42,545 bases of DNA from contig CAJUEC010000021.1 of the NCBI GenBank assembly GCA_910585155.1, positions 1-42,545 of the forward strand, read 5' to 3'. The notes below the pieces were generated by a model. The model was not told the DNA's origin and searched no databases. It saw only the letters and a program-made list of their open reading frames with translations. Below are positions 8,333 to 16,712 of the stretch, piece after piece; the stretch's first letter is position 1, and every line of letters starts with the position of its first letter. Position numbers and translations under genes: made by a program. Source of the DNA: an uncultured Oscillospiraceae bacterium (GTDB lineage Bacteria > Bacillota > Clostridia > Oscillospirales > Oscillospiraceae).

Positions 8333-8375
8333 AATGGGCGGAGCGTGGATGAGATTCCACGCTCCGCCCATTTTT
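8333..8375 (+). terminator. Rho-independent terminator after degV
   Basis: A perfect 17-bp stem (AATGGGCGGAGCGTGGA, 8333-8349) with a six-base loop pairs with 8356-8372 and runs into a T tract ending at 8375. Confidence 0.93.
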
Positions 8376-8403
8376 GACGCCCCGGGCGCGGGCCGGGGGA
8401 TGG

Positions 8404-8432
8404 TTGCAAAATGCCAGGGGGCCTGATATAAT
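8404..8432 (+). promoter_or_regulatory. SigA-type promoter of the first sigma-54 activator
   Basis: TTGCAA (8404-8409), a 17-bp spacer, and TATAAT (8427-8432). The leader to the start codon at 8523 is about 85 bases. The same hexamers precede degV. Confidence 0.85.
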
Positions 8433-8522
8433 GATAACCGCCGCACTTCATTTGACGATGCAGCGGATTTGTGATCCGTCTGGGCCTGAGCGGGCGGATA
8501 CGGCGTGGGATAGGAGGGCAAT

Positions 8523-10460
8523 ATGGTCAAGGTGGGTTTTATTGTTCCAAATATGGACCCTGAGCTCAGTGAGCAGATCCGCTGCGCGGCCCAAGACATG
8601 GACATTGATGTGGTCCTGGGCAGCGGCCATTTCGGCGCGGCGCTGGACTGCGCCCAGCAGATGCTCCAGGACCATCCGGACATCCAGGGCTTTGTGGCCC
8701 GCAACAACACCGCCGCCTATCTGCGCCAGCACATGGACGTCCCCTGCGCCAACCTGGAGCTGACAAATTTCGACGTGGCCCGCACCCTGTCCAAAATCAG
8801 GGACCGGCAGGGGAAGTTCCTCCTGTTTCAGTTCCTGGGCGATTCCGTCCTGCTGGACATAGGCGGGCTGGCTGAAATGTGCCGCATCCAGCTGTCCGAC
8901 TTCTGGGTCACCCCGGACCAGCCCCACGACTATCCCGCGCTGGCCAGGAAGATGGGCTGTCAGAAGATCATCACCTCCGTGGCCCTGGTGGCCGAGCCCT
9001 GCCGCATGGCGGGGATGGAGGTCCATCTGATCCGCATCTCGGAGGACGAGATCCAGCGCGCCTTCCTGCGCTGCCTCAACGGCATTGACATCCGCCAGCG
9101 GGAGCAGGTCAAGACGGAGCGCTTCCGCCAGAGCCTGGACACCATCCACGACGGCTTTATCGGCATCGACGAGACGGGCTGCATCGCGGTCTTCAATCGG
9201 AAGATGGAGGTGATTGCCGGGATTCACCACCGGGAGATTCTGGGGCTGGAAAAGGCGGAGGCCATCCAGCGCTTCCCCTTTCTGGAGGGGGTGTTCCGCA
9301 CCAAGGATGAGGAGATCCTGACCATCAACGAGGAGAAATACCTGCTGGCGCGGGAGTCCTACATGGTGGACGGGCTGCCCATCCGGGAGATCGTTCGGCT
9401 GGTGAACGTGCCGGAGCTCCAGAAGACAGAGGAGAGCGTGCGGAAAAAGCTGTCCGAAAAGGGGTTCAGAGCCAAGCACACCCTGTCCAATATGTACTGC
9501 GAGTGCCCCTCCATGCGGAAGCTGAAGGAGAAGGCGGAGAAATACGCCCAGTCCTCCAGCAGCATTTTGATCACCGGCGAGAGCGGCACCGGCAAGGAGG
9601 TGCTGGCCCAGAGCATCCACAACGCCAGCGCCTTCCGCAACGGCCCCTTTGTGGCGATCAACTGCACCGCCCTGCCTGAGTCGCTGCTGGAGAGCGAGCT
9701 GTTCGGCTATGAGGAGGGGGCGTTCACCGGGGCCAAGCGGGGCGGGAAGCCGGGGCTGATGGAGCTGTCCCACCAGGGGACGCTGTTTCTGGATGAGATT
9801 GGCCTGATGCCCCTGACCTTTCAGGCCAAGCTGCTGCGCAGCATTCAGGAGCGGCAGATCTGCCGCCTGGGGGGCAATAAGCTCATCACCATCCAAAACC
9901 GCATCATCTGCGCCACCAACCGGGACCTGATGCGGGACGTGGCGGAGGGCAGCTTCCGGGAGGACCTGTACTACCGCATCAACGTGCTCATGCTGACCCT
10001 CCCGCCCCTTCGGGAGCGGGGGGAGGACGTGAAATTCCTGGCCCGGCGGCTGCTGCTGAAAAAGTGCAGGGAGGCCCATCGGTATATCTACCTGCCGGAG
10101 CGGACCGCCGACCTGCTGCTCACCTATGACTGGCCGGGCAACGTGCGGCAGCTGGAGTGCTTTCTCGAGCGGCTGATTGTGCTGGCGGACTCCACGGAGG
10201 TTACGCAGGCCCAGGTGATCCAGCTGCTGGATGAGATGCGCAGCCGGAAGAGCCCGGCAGGCGCACCGGACGCCGCGCCGGATTCCCTGCTGCGCCTGGG
10301 CACGCTGGAGGACATTGAGCGCGTGGCCATCCAGCAGGCCAGCGTGCGCTACGGGGGGCGCCTGGAGCAGATGACCCAGGCCCTGGGGATCAGCCGCACC
10401 ACGCTCTGGAGGCGGATGAAGGAGTACCACATCACCTGCCCCCACGATGTTTCAAATTGA
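8523..10460 (+). CDS. PrpR-type sigma-54 enhancer-binding activator
   Basis: A 645-residue activator. Residues about 1-175 match the PrpR N-terminal sensory fold (as in the 2-methylcitrate-sensing PrpR), about 200-300 is a PAS domain (IHDGFIGIDETGCIAVFNRKME), about 322-555 is the AAA+ ATPase with Walker A GESGTGKE (352-359), the sigma-54-contacting GAFTGA loop (399-404) and Walker B LFLDEIG (421-427), and about 600-640 is a Fis-type helix-turn-helix ending in LGISRTTLWRRMKEY. ATG 8523 follows TAGGAGG. It lies directly upstream of a perfect sigma-54 promoter driving the transporter and acyl-CoA genes, which are its obvious targets. The PrpR-like sensor suggests the inducer is a carboxylic acid or an acyl-derived metabolite (inference). 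Confidence 0.93.
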   Translation: MVKVGFIVPNMDPELSEQIRCAAQDMDIDVVLGSGHFGAALDCAQQMLQDHPDIQGFVARNNTAAYLRQHMDVPCANLELTNFDVARTLSKIRDRQGKFLLFQFLGDSVLLDIGGLAEMCRIQLSDFWVTPDQPHDYPALARKMGCQKIITSVALVAEPCRMAGMEVHLIRISEDEIQRAFLRCLNGIDIRQREQVKTERFRQSLDTIHDGFIGIDETGCIAVFNRKMEVIAGIHHREILGLEKAEAIQRFPFLEGVFRTKDEEILTINEEKYLLARESYMVDGLPIREIVRLVNVPELQKTEESVRKKLSEKGFRAKHTLSNMYCECPSMRKLKEKAEKYAQSSSSILITGESGTGKEVLAQSIHNASAFRNGPFVAINCTALPESLLESELFGYEEGAFTGAKRGGKPGLMELSHQGTLFLDEIGLMPLTFQAKLLRSIQERQICRLGGNKLITIQNRIICATNRDLMRDVAEGSFREDLYYRINVLMLTLPPLRERGEDVKFLARRLLLKKCREAHRYIYLPERTADLLLTYDWPGNVRQLECFLERLIVLADSTEVTQAQVIQLLDEMRSRKSPAGAPDAAPDSLLRLGTLEDIERVAIQQASVRYGGRLEQMTQALGISRTTLWRRMKEYHITCPHDVSN

Positions 10461-10516
10461 ATTTCATTTTAAAATAACTGTTCACAACTGAATTTCTTCG
10501 CCCTGAGAGCCAGGAC

Positions 10517-10576
10517 AGACAAACCGGCCGCTCCCCTCTTTTTTCGAGGAGGAGCGGCGCTGGTTTGTCTTTTTTT
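10517..10576 (+). terminator. Rho-independent terminator of the PrpR-type activator gene
   Basis: AGACAAACC plus a GCCGCTCC arm pairs with GGAGCGGC and GGTTTGTCT around a loop, followed by a run of seven T. This separates the regulator transcript from the sigma-54 operon. Confidence 0.9.
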
Positions 10577-10769
10577 ATGCCCATTTGGAGCGGCGGACGG
10601 CTGGGCGCTTTTCCGACGCAGGGGGGTAAAATCCCCGGAAATGCACCCGATATTCCCCGCGGTTTTTCAGGGAGCCGGCAAAAAATCTCCCGCGCCGTCC
10701 ATCCGGCGGGAGGTGGCCGGCGGCATCCCGCTGGGGTGGATTGATGGGTTTGCCTCCTCGGCAGGAGGT

Positions 10770-10785
10770 TGGCACACAGTTTGCT
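10770..10785 (+). promoter_or_regulatory. Sigma-54 (-24/-12) promoter of catabolic module 1
   Basis: TGGCAC at 10770-10775, five bases, then TTGCT at 10781-10785: a complete match to the sigma-54 consensus (GG at -24, GC at -12). It lies about 80 bases before the transporter start. A dyad (CTCCCGC at 10687-10693 with GCGGGAG at 10706-10712) about 60-80 bases upstream is one possible activator site, at low confidence. The rest of 10577-10769 holds short hairpins only. Confidence 0.92.
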
Positions 10786-10865
10786 CAATATAAAAGCAGC
10801 GGCGTGCGGGCTGCCGTCCCCGGGCGGTTTGGCGCCGCGAGTACAACACAGAAAGAGGGAAGTTT

Positions 10866-12257
10866 GTGGAACTGACAAAAAAACAATTGATTGGCGGCGT
10901 GATCGGCATCGTTGCCGGTCTGGCGCTGGCATTCCTGCCGCCGCCGGAGGGGCTGACCCCCCAGGGCATGATCTGCGCGGGCCTGGTGGTGGGCTCGCTG
11001 ATCTGGATGATTTTTGGCACCGCCAAGGAATTTGTGGTCATGATGATCACCTATGGGCTGTTCATCGTCACCGGGTGCTGCAGCTTTACCCGGGGCATGG
11101 GGGCCTTTGCCGGGACGACCTGGTGGATCACCCTTACGGCCCTGATCGTGGGCGTGGTGTTCGCCAGGTCCGGCCTGCTCAACCGGCTCACGCTGAACAT
11201 ACTCAAACGCTTCCCCGTGACGCTGAAGGGCCAGATGATCGGCATCACCGCCGCCGGCGTCATCGTGTCCCCGCTGATCCCGTCGGGCACCGCCCGCCTG
11301 GCCATCGCCGGGCCGCTGGTCAAGGACATGAGCGACAACGTCGGCTATGAGCACGGCTCCAAGGGGGCGAACGCCCTGTTCTCCGCCTTCTACACCGGCT
11401 GGAACCTGACCAGCCACATGTTCCTCAGCGCCTCGTTCAACTGCTATCAGATCATCGGCTTCATGCCGGAGGGCTATGAGATCTCCTGGACCCGGTGGCT
11501 GACCATCTCCCTCCCCTGGAGCGTTGTGGTGCTGGTGCTGACCACCCTGTTCTGCTACAAGTACTACAACCCCAAGGACGGCAAGGATCTGGACAAGCGG
11601 TACATTGTGGAGAAGCTGGAGAAGCTGGGCTCCTGGGGCCGGGGCGAGAAGATCACCATGGTGCTGCTGGTGGCCGCGCTGGCGCTCTGGATCACGGAGA
11701 GCTACCACGGCATCGCCGCCGCCACCGTCACCCTGTTTGTGGCCGGCCTTCTGATGCTGTTCAAGGTCATCACCCCCAAGGAGATGAGCAACGGCCTGCC
11801 CATGGACCTGCTGATCTATTTCGGCCTGCTGGCCCAGTTCGGCGGCATTATGGGGGACAACGGCCTCAACGACTTCATCAGCGGCCAGATCGGCCCCATC
11901 ATCACCCCCATGATGAACAGCCCCTGGGTGTTCCTGCCCTTCCTGTGCATCCTGGTCATGGCCCTGCGCCTGATCATCAACTCCTGGGTGACCACCTACA
12001 CCATTTTCGGTGTGCTGCTGGTGCCCCTGTGCGTCTCCGCCGGCATCCACCCCTTCGTGGCCATGTTCACGGTCTATGTGGCCATCGGCGTGTTCTACGC
12101 CAAGTGGCAGAACCTGCCCTACATCACCGCCCTGGCCGTGGCCGACGGGCTGACCACCCACGAGAAAACCATCCCCTACGCGGTCATTTACTGCATCACC
12201 TGCTTTATCGGCATCGCCGTGTGCATCCCCTACTGGATGATGCTGGGCCTTATCTAG
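10866..12257 (+). CDS. DASS/SLC13-type anion transporter
   Basis: A 463-residue integral membrane protein with about 11-12 hydrophobic segments. It fits the divalent-anion:Na+ symporter (DASS/CitT/SLC13) family: duplicated halves, a PLIPSGTARLAIAGP segment in the first half and a MALRLIINSWVTTYTIFGVLLVP segment in the second, the places where the family holds its substrate/Na+ clamps. It probably imports a di- or monocarboxylate, the fuel of the operon. The start is GTG at 10866 with GAAAGAGGGA before it. It is the first gene after the sigma-54 promoter. The stop codon TAG is formed by the TA target and the first G of a MITE-like element, so the element abuts or may have trimmed the gene end. 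Confidence 0.88.
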   Translation: MELTKKQLIGGVIGIVAGLALAFLPPPEGLTPQGMICAGLVVGSLIWMIFGTAKEFVVMMITYGLFIVTGCCSFTRGMGAFAGTTWWITLTALIVGVVFARSGLLNRLTLNILKRFPVTLKGQMIGITAAGVIVSPLIPSGTARLAIAGPLVKDMSDNVGYEHGSKGANALFSAFYTGWNLTSHMFLSASFNCYQIIGFMPEGYEISWTRWLTISLPWSVVVLVLTTLFCYKYYNPKDGKDLDKRYIVEKLEKLGSWGRGEKITMVLLVAALALWITESYHGIAAATVTLFVAGLLMLFKVITPKEMSNGLPMDLLIYFGLLAQFGGIMGDNGLNDFISGQIGPIITPMMNSPWVFLPFLCILVMALRLIINSWVTTYTIFGVLLVPLCVSAGIHPFVAMFTVYVAIGVFYAKWQNLPYITALAVADGLTTHEKTIPYAVIYCITCFIGIAVCIPYWMMLGLI

Positions 12258-12417
12258 GCGCCGTTTGAAAAATGGCAATGTGCCCAGCGGCGAGGGATTT
12301 TTCCGCCAGACAAGGCGGTTTGACGCAGAAATACTTTGTGTATTTCAAGTCAAATCAACGCCGTATGGTGGAAAAAGACCCGTCGATTGGGTATATTGAC
12401 AATTTTCGAACAAGCCC
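12257..12417 (+). mobile_element. TA-flanked palindromic MITE-like element, copy 2
   Basis: A 161-bp element in the same orientation as copy 1 and very similar throughout (same ends and central AAATAC hairpin), flanked by TA at 12255-12256 and 12418-12419. It fills the gap between the transporter and the flavoprotein gene within one operon. Substitutions relative to copy 1 include GGCGCC for GGCGCT at the left end and TTCGAA for TTCAAA at the right. Confidence 0.8.
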
Positions 12418-12451
12418 TAACCCAGTTCATAATAAGAAAGGAGTCCTTCCC

Positions 12452-13423
12452 ATGTTCAAAACCAGATTTACCCAGCTGGCCGGAATCCAGCACCCCATCA
12501 TGCAGGGCGGAATGCAGCACCTGGGCGTTCCCGCGCTGGCCTCCGCGGTGTCCAACGCCGGCGGGCTGGGCACCATCAACATCACCATCTACCCCGAGCT
12601 GTCCGCCTTTGAGGACGCGCTGAAGCAGATGCGGGACTTGACCGATAAGCCCTTCGCGGTGAACTTCTCCTTTGTGCCGGACCTGACCCAGGGGGACAAG
12701 ACCTTCCAGTACATCGACGCCTGCCACAAGCACGGCGTCACCCTGGCGGAGACCGCCGGGCGCAGCCCCAAGGCCTATATGGCCGCGTTCCAGGGGGCGG
12801 GCATCAAGGTGATGCACAAGTGCGTGGCCGTCAAGCACGCGCTCTCCGCCCAGAAGCTGGGGGTGGACGCGGTCATCATGGACGGCTGGGAGTGCGCCGG
12901 ACACCCGGGCCTGGATATGGTGGGCACCTTTGTCCTGACCAACGCCGCCGCCCGGGCGCTGGACATACCCGTCATCGCCGCCGGCGGGGTGGCCGACGGC
13001 CGGGGCCTGGCCGCCGCCCTGGCCCTGGGGGCGGAGGGCGTCACCATGGGCACCCGGTTTGTGGCCTCCCAGGAGTGCGTCATCCACCAGAATTTCAAGG
13101 ACGCCATTGTGGGCGCGGGAGAGGGCGACACCGTCATCTGCCAGCGCAGCATCGGCAATCAGGCCCGGTATCTGAAAAACGCCACCTCCCTCAAGGCGGT
13201 GGAGCTGGACGAGGCCAAGGCCGGGCTCAAGGAGACGCTGGCGGTGGTGTCGGGGTCCAAGTCCAAGGAGTGCTACGTCACCGGCGACACGGAGAACTGC
13301 GTGTTCACCGTGGGGCAGTGCGCCGGGCTGATCCACGACGTGCCCAGCGTGCGGGAGATCATTGACGGCATGCTGGCCGAGGCCGGCTCCGTCCTGGACG
13401 GCCTCAGCGCCCTGCGGGGCTGA
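12452..13423 (+). CDS. Nitronate monooxygenase-like (FabK/NMO) flavoprotein
   Basis: A 323-residue TIM-barrel FMN protein of the nitronate monooxygenase / 2-nitropropane dioxygenase / FabK family. Diagnostic stretches are PIMQGGMQHLGVPALASAVSNAGGLGTI at the N-terminus, WECAGHPG (the EAGGH-type His loop), IPVIAAGGVADGRGLAAALALGAEGVTMGTRF for phosphate binding of FMN. ATG 12452 follows AAAGGAG. It is the second gene of module 1, 28 bases behind the MITE. In an acyl-CoA operon an enoyl-thioester reductase or an oxidase acting on a CoA intermediate is at least as likely as true nitronate oxidation; this is inference. Confidence 0.87.
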   Translation: MFKTRFTQLAGIQHPIMQGGMQHLGVPALASAVSNAGGLGTINITIYPELSAFEDALKQMRDLTDKPFAVNFSFVPDLTQGDKTFQYIDACHKHGVTLAETAGRSPKAYMAAFQGAGIKVMHKCVAVKHALSAQKLGVDAVIMDGWECAGHPGLDMVGTFVLTNAAARALDIPVIAAGGVADGRGLAAALALGAEGVTMGTRFVASQECVIHQNFKDAIVGAGEGDTVICQRSIGNQARYLKNATSLKAVELDEAKAGLKETLAVVSGSKSKECYVTGDTENCVFTVGQCAGLIHDVPSVREIIDGMLAEAGSVLDGLSALRG

Positions 13424-13505
13424 GGCGCCTCCCCCGCAGTCCGCTCCGCCGGGGCCGCGGGGGGGCCTTCCCAGGCGGAACACAAATAAAAGGAGGAGTT
13501 TTCAA

Positions 13506-14702
13506 ATGGCAGGTATGTTAGACGGTATCAAGGTACTGGACTTCAGCACCAACGCCGCCGGCCCCACCGCAGGCGGCATGATGACGGACTACGGCGCCTA
13601 TGTGGTCAAGATCGAGCGGCCCAGGACCGGCGCGGACGAGCGGGCCTTCGGCGTCCAGGTGGAGAACGGCAAGAGCCTGCTGAGCGCCTGGTTCAACCGG
13701 GGCAAGAAGTCGGTCACCATGGATCTCAAGGACCCGGAGGCCGTGGAGCTCATCAAGCGGATGGTGGCGGACTTCGATGTGCTCATTGAGAACAACCGCC
13801 CCGGCGTCATGAAGAAGCTGGGCCTGGATTACGAGACGCTCCACGCCATCAACCCGCGGCTGGTCTACTGCTCCCTGTCCGCCTTCGGACAGACCGGCCC
13901 CTACGCGAAAAAGCCGGGCTACGACATCCTGGCCCAGGCCATGAGCGGCATGATGGACGTCACCGGCGAGAAAAACGGCCCCCCCATGAAGCACGGCACC
14001 ACCCTGGGCGACTACTTCGGCGGCGTCAACGCCTATACCAGCATCGTCACCGCCCTGCTCTACCAGCAGCGCACCGGGATCGGCCAGCACATTGACGTGT
14101 CCCTGCTCCAGGGGCTGATCTACCTCAACAGCAATGTGGATTACATGAATGTGGGGCAGTTCATCACCCGGGGGGGCAATCACCACCCCTCCCTCACCCC
14201 CTACGGCCTGTTCCAGGGCAAAAACGGCCAGAGCATCGTCATCGGCGCGGTGAACCCCAAGATGTGGGCCATTCTGTGCAATGTCATGGGGCAGCCGGAG
14301 CTCATCGACAACCCCCGGTACGACACCCTGCAAAAGCGCAATGAGGTCCGGGAAGAGGTGATCGAGATCGTGGAATCCTGGCTGCGGGGCTTCGACGATG
14401 TGGTCCAGGCCCAGAAGCTGCTGGACGAGGCGGGCGTCCCCTGCTGCAAGGTGTACGACGCAAGGGATGTGCTGGCTGACCCCCACATCCGCGGCGAGAA
14501 CTATTACGTGGAGGTGGAGACGCCCAGCGACGTGAAGCAGCCCACCTATCTGGCCCGGGGCTGCAACGCCAAATTCTCCGAGACGCCGGGCTCCATCAAG
14601 CCGGGCCCGGCCCTGGGCGAGCACAACCACGAGGTGCTGGAGCAGTACGGCCTGACCCCCGAGCAGGTGGACGCGCTGGAGGCCCGCTGGGAGGGAAGGT
14701 AG
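13506..14702 (+). CDS. CaiB/BaiF family (type III) CoA-transferase
   Basis: A 398-residue type III CoA-transferase that moves CoA from an acyl-CoA donor to a free acid. The catalytic Asp is seen at D169 in TTLGDYFGG, the same number as in formyl-CoA transferase; further family stretches are MMTDYGAYVVKIERP, NRGKKSVTMDLKDPE, GYDILAQAMSGMMDVTG and YGLFQGKNG. ATG 13506 follows AAAGGAGGAG. An in-frame extension to 13362 overlaps the previous gene and is rejected. One base separates its stop from the next ATG. It activates the module 1 substrate without ATP. CaiB and BaiF themselves act on carnitine and bile acids, but the substrate here is not determined. Confidence 0.92.
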   Translation: MAGMLDGIKVLDFSTNAAGPTAGGMMTDYGAYVVKIERPRTGADERAFGVQVENGKSLLSAWFNRGKKSVTMDLKDPEAVELIKRMVADFDVLIENNRPGVMKKLGLDYETLHAINPRLVYCSLSAFGQTGPYAKKPGYDILAQAMSGMMDVTGEKNGPPMKHGTTLGDYFGGVNAYTSIVTALLYQQRTGIGQHIDVSLLQGLIYLNSNVDYMNVGQFITRGGNHHPSLTPYGLFQGKNGQSIVIGAVNPKMWAILCNVMGQPELIDNPRYDTLQKRNEVREEVIEIVESWLRGFDDVVQAQKLLDEAGVPCCKVYDARDVLADPHIRGENYYVEVETPSDVKQPTYLARGCNAKFSETPGSIKPGPALGEHNHEVLEQYGLTPEQVDALEARWEGR

Positions 14703-14703
14703 G

Positions 14704-15492
14704 ATGGAGCTGAGGTTTGTGGACTTCCAGGTCCGGGATGGAATCGGCTTTATCACCATGAACAACCCGGAGAAGATGAACGCCTTCACCCTGGAGGGCG
14801 CCCAGTCCCTGACCCGGTGCCTGGAGCATTGCAGCGACAGCGGCGAGGTCAGGGCGGTGGTCATCCGGGGGGCCGGCGGCAGCTTCTGCGGCGGCGGCGA
14901 CATCAAGGGCATGAAGTACAAGGTGGACAACAACTGCTGCGAGACGCGGCCGGGCCTGCGGGCCAACAACGCCGTCATTAAGGCGGCCCTCAACTGCGAA
15001 AAGCCCATCGTGGCCTGGATTGAGGGGGCCTGCGCCGGCGGCGGCATCAGCCTGGCCCTGGCCTGCGACATCACCATCGCCCAGGAGGACGCCAAGTTTG
15101 TCTTTGCCTTCGTCAACATTGGGTTTGTGCCCGACATGGGCTCCAACCTGCTGCTGGCCCGGGCGGTGGGCAAGGTGAAGGCCACCGAGCTGGTGATGCT
15201 GGGCAGCCGGTTTTCCGGCCGGGAGGCCGCAGACTGGGGCCTGATCACCAGGGCGGTGCCCGCCCAGGACCTGGAGGGCGAGGTGCGCAGGACGGCGGAG
15301 CGGCTGGCCGCCGGCCCCACCCTGGCCTACGCCCGGATGAAAAAGCTCATCAACCGGGTGCAGTACGAGAATCTGGAAAACATCATGGCCAACGAGGGGG
15401 AATATCAGCAGCAGCTGTGCAAGTCCGCCGACCACGCGGAGGCCATTCACGCGTTTTTTGAAAAGCGCCGCCCCAGCTTTCAGGGCAGATAA
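14704..15492 (+). CDS. Crotonase-fold enoyl-CoA hydratase/isomerase
   Basis: A 262-residue crotonase family enzyme. The oxyanion-hole blocks are clear (GGSFCGGGDIKG and EGACAGGGISLALACD). Both Glu residues of classical enoyl-CoA hydratase are absent: CEL is replaced by GIS (113-116) and the PEV Glu by a hydrophobic residue, while D144 appears in GFVPDMGS, the place used by PaaG/enoyl-CoA isomerase-type enzymes. I therefore expect double-bond isomerisation or another enolate reaction rather than simple hydration. ATG 14704 is one base after the CoA-transferase stop. The C-terminus FFEKRRPSFQGR is typical of the family. Confidence 0.9.
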   Translation: MELRFVDFQVRDGIGFITMNNPEKMNAFTLEGAQSLTRCLEHCSDSGEVRAVVIRGAGGSFCGGGDIKGMKYKVDNNCCETRPGLRANNAVIKAALNCEKPIVAWIEGACAGGGISLALACDITIAQEDAKFVFAFVNIGFVPDMGSNLLLARAVGKVKATELVMLGSRFSGREAADWGLITRAVPAQDLEGEVRRTAERLAAGPTLAYARMKKLINRVQYENLENIMANEGEYQQQLCKSADHAEAIHAFFEKRRPSFQGR

Positions 15493-15504
15493 GGAGGAAT
15501 TGAC

Positions 15505-16650
15505 ATGAGTGAATACGCGCTGCTGACCGAGGAACAGGCCGAGCTGAAAAAGATGATCCGCACCGTTCTGGAGAAGGAGCTGGCCCCGCTGGTCAAGGAG
15601 TACGACGTCAAATCGGAGTTCCCCATGCAGGTGTTCCGGAAGCTGGGGGAGATCGGCCTTTGGGGCATGGACATACCCGCCGAGTACGGCGGCCCGGGCT
15701 TTGACGCCAAGACGCTGTGCCTGCTCCGGGAGGAGTTTGGCCGGGTGGACGCGGGCTTCTCCGTCTCCTTCGGCGCGTCCACCGTGGGCTTCAAGATCAT
15801 GACGGCCGGCGGCAGCGAGGAGCAGAAGCACTGGGTGGCCGACCAGATCATCCAGGAGGGCAGGATCACCGCCATGTGCATCACCGAGTCCCAGGGGGGC
15901 TCCGACGTGGCGGCCACCCGGACCAAGGCCGTCCGGGACGGGGACGAGTATGTGATCAACGGGGTAAAAACCTTCATCACCAACGGCTCCCTGGCCGATA
16001 TCTATATCGTGGTGGCCTCCACCGCGCCGGAGCTCAGGGGCAAGGGGCTGTCCTGCTTCATCGTGGAGCGGGACAGGGCCGGCGTGTCCGTGGGCAAGGA
16101 GGAGGACAAGATGGGCATACGCCTGTCCAACACCACCGACGTGATCTTTGAGGACGTGCGCGTCCCCGCCGACCACCTGATCGGCAGGGAGAACGAGGGC
16201 TTCAAATACGTGATGAAGGCGCTGGAGAAGTCCCGCCCCATCGCCGTGGGCCCCGTGGTGGGCCTGGCCCAGGCCGCGCTGGACGCCGCCATCCAGTATT
16301 CCAAGGAGCGGGTGGTCTTCGGCAAGCCCATCGGCCAGAACCAGGGAATCCGCTTCATGCTGGCGGACATGGAGATGCGGGTGGAGGCCGCCCGGCAGCT
16401 CATGCTCTACGCCTGCGACCTCATCGACGCGGGCAGGCCCATCGGCCCCCACGGCTCCATCGCCAAGACCTACGCCTCCGAGGCGGCGGTGCGCGTCACC
16501 AACGACGCCCTCCAGATCTTCGGCGGCTACGGCTACAGCCGGGAGTACCCCATCGAGAAGATGGTCCGGGACGCCCGCATCTACACCATTTTTGAGGGCG
16601 CCAACCAGATCCAGCGGGATATCATCGGCAAAACCATCATCGGCAAGTGA
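15505..16650 (+). CDS. Acyl-CoA dehydrogenase (module 1)
   Basis: A 381-residue FAD-dependent acyl-CoA dehydrogenase, alpha-beta oxidation of an acyl-CoA with electrons to ETF. Three domains are visible: N-terminal helices (1-125), beta domain with CITESQGGSDVAATRTKA (FAD/substrate contacts), and C-terminal helices with the catalytic Glu in IYTIFEGANQIQR and the GGYGYSREYPIEKMVRDA block. Start ATG 15505 after AAGGAGG, 12 bases after the crotonase. It is about the usual length (380). The reverse reaction (enoyl-CoA reduction, as in CaiA) is possible in an anaerobe. No ETF genes are nearby. Confidence 0.94.
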   Translation: MSEYALLTEEQAELKKMIRTVLEKELAPLVKEYDVKSEFPMQVFRKLGEIGLWGMDIPAEYGGPGFDAKTLCLLREEFGRVDAGFSVSFGASTVGFKIMTAGGSEEQKHWVADQIIQEGRITAMCITESQGGSDVAATRTKAVRDGDEYVINGVKTFITNGSLADIYIVVASTAPELRGKGLSCFIVERDRAGVSVGKEEDKMGIRLSNTTDVIFEDVRVPADHLIGRENEGFKYVMKALEKSRPIAVGPVVGLAQAALDAAIQYSKERVVFGKPIGQNQGIRFMLADMEMRVEAARQLMLYACDLIDAGRPIGPHGSIAKTYASEAAVRVTNDALQIFGGYGYSREYPIEKMVRDARIYTIFEGANQIQRDIIGKTIIGK

Positions 16651-16712
16651 AGAGAAACAGAGAAAGAAGCACAATATGATGGAAGCATCATAGAACAGAG
16701 AGGAGAACCATT

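Noticed and set aside
8448..10445. Minus-strand frame of 665 codons opposite the PrpR-type activator
   Set aside because: Antisense shadow of a gene with full domain structure; no family features in the translation.
13506..16650. Carnitine/gamma-butyrobetaine (cai or bbu) operon
   Set aside because: CaiA-, CaiB- and CaiD-type families are present, but there is no BCCT transporter, no CaiC ligase, and the crotonase active site differs; the similarity is only at family level.
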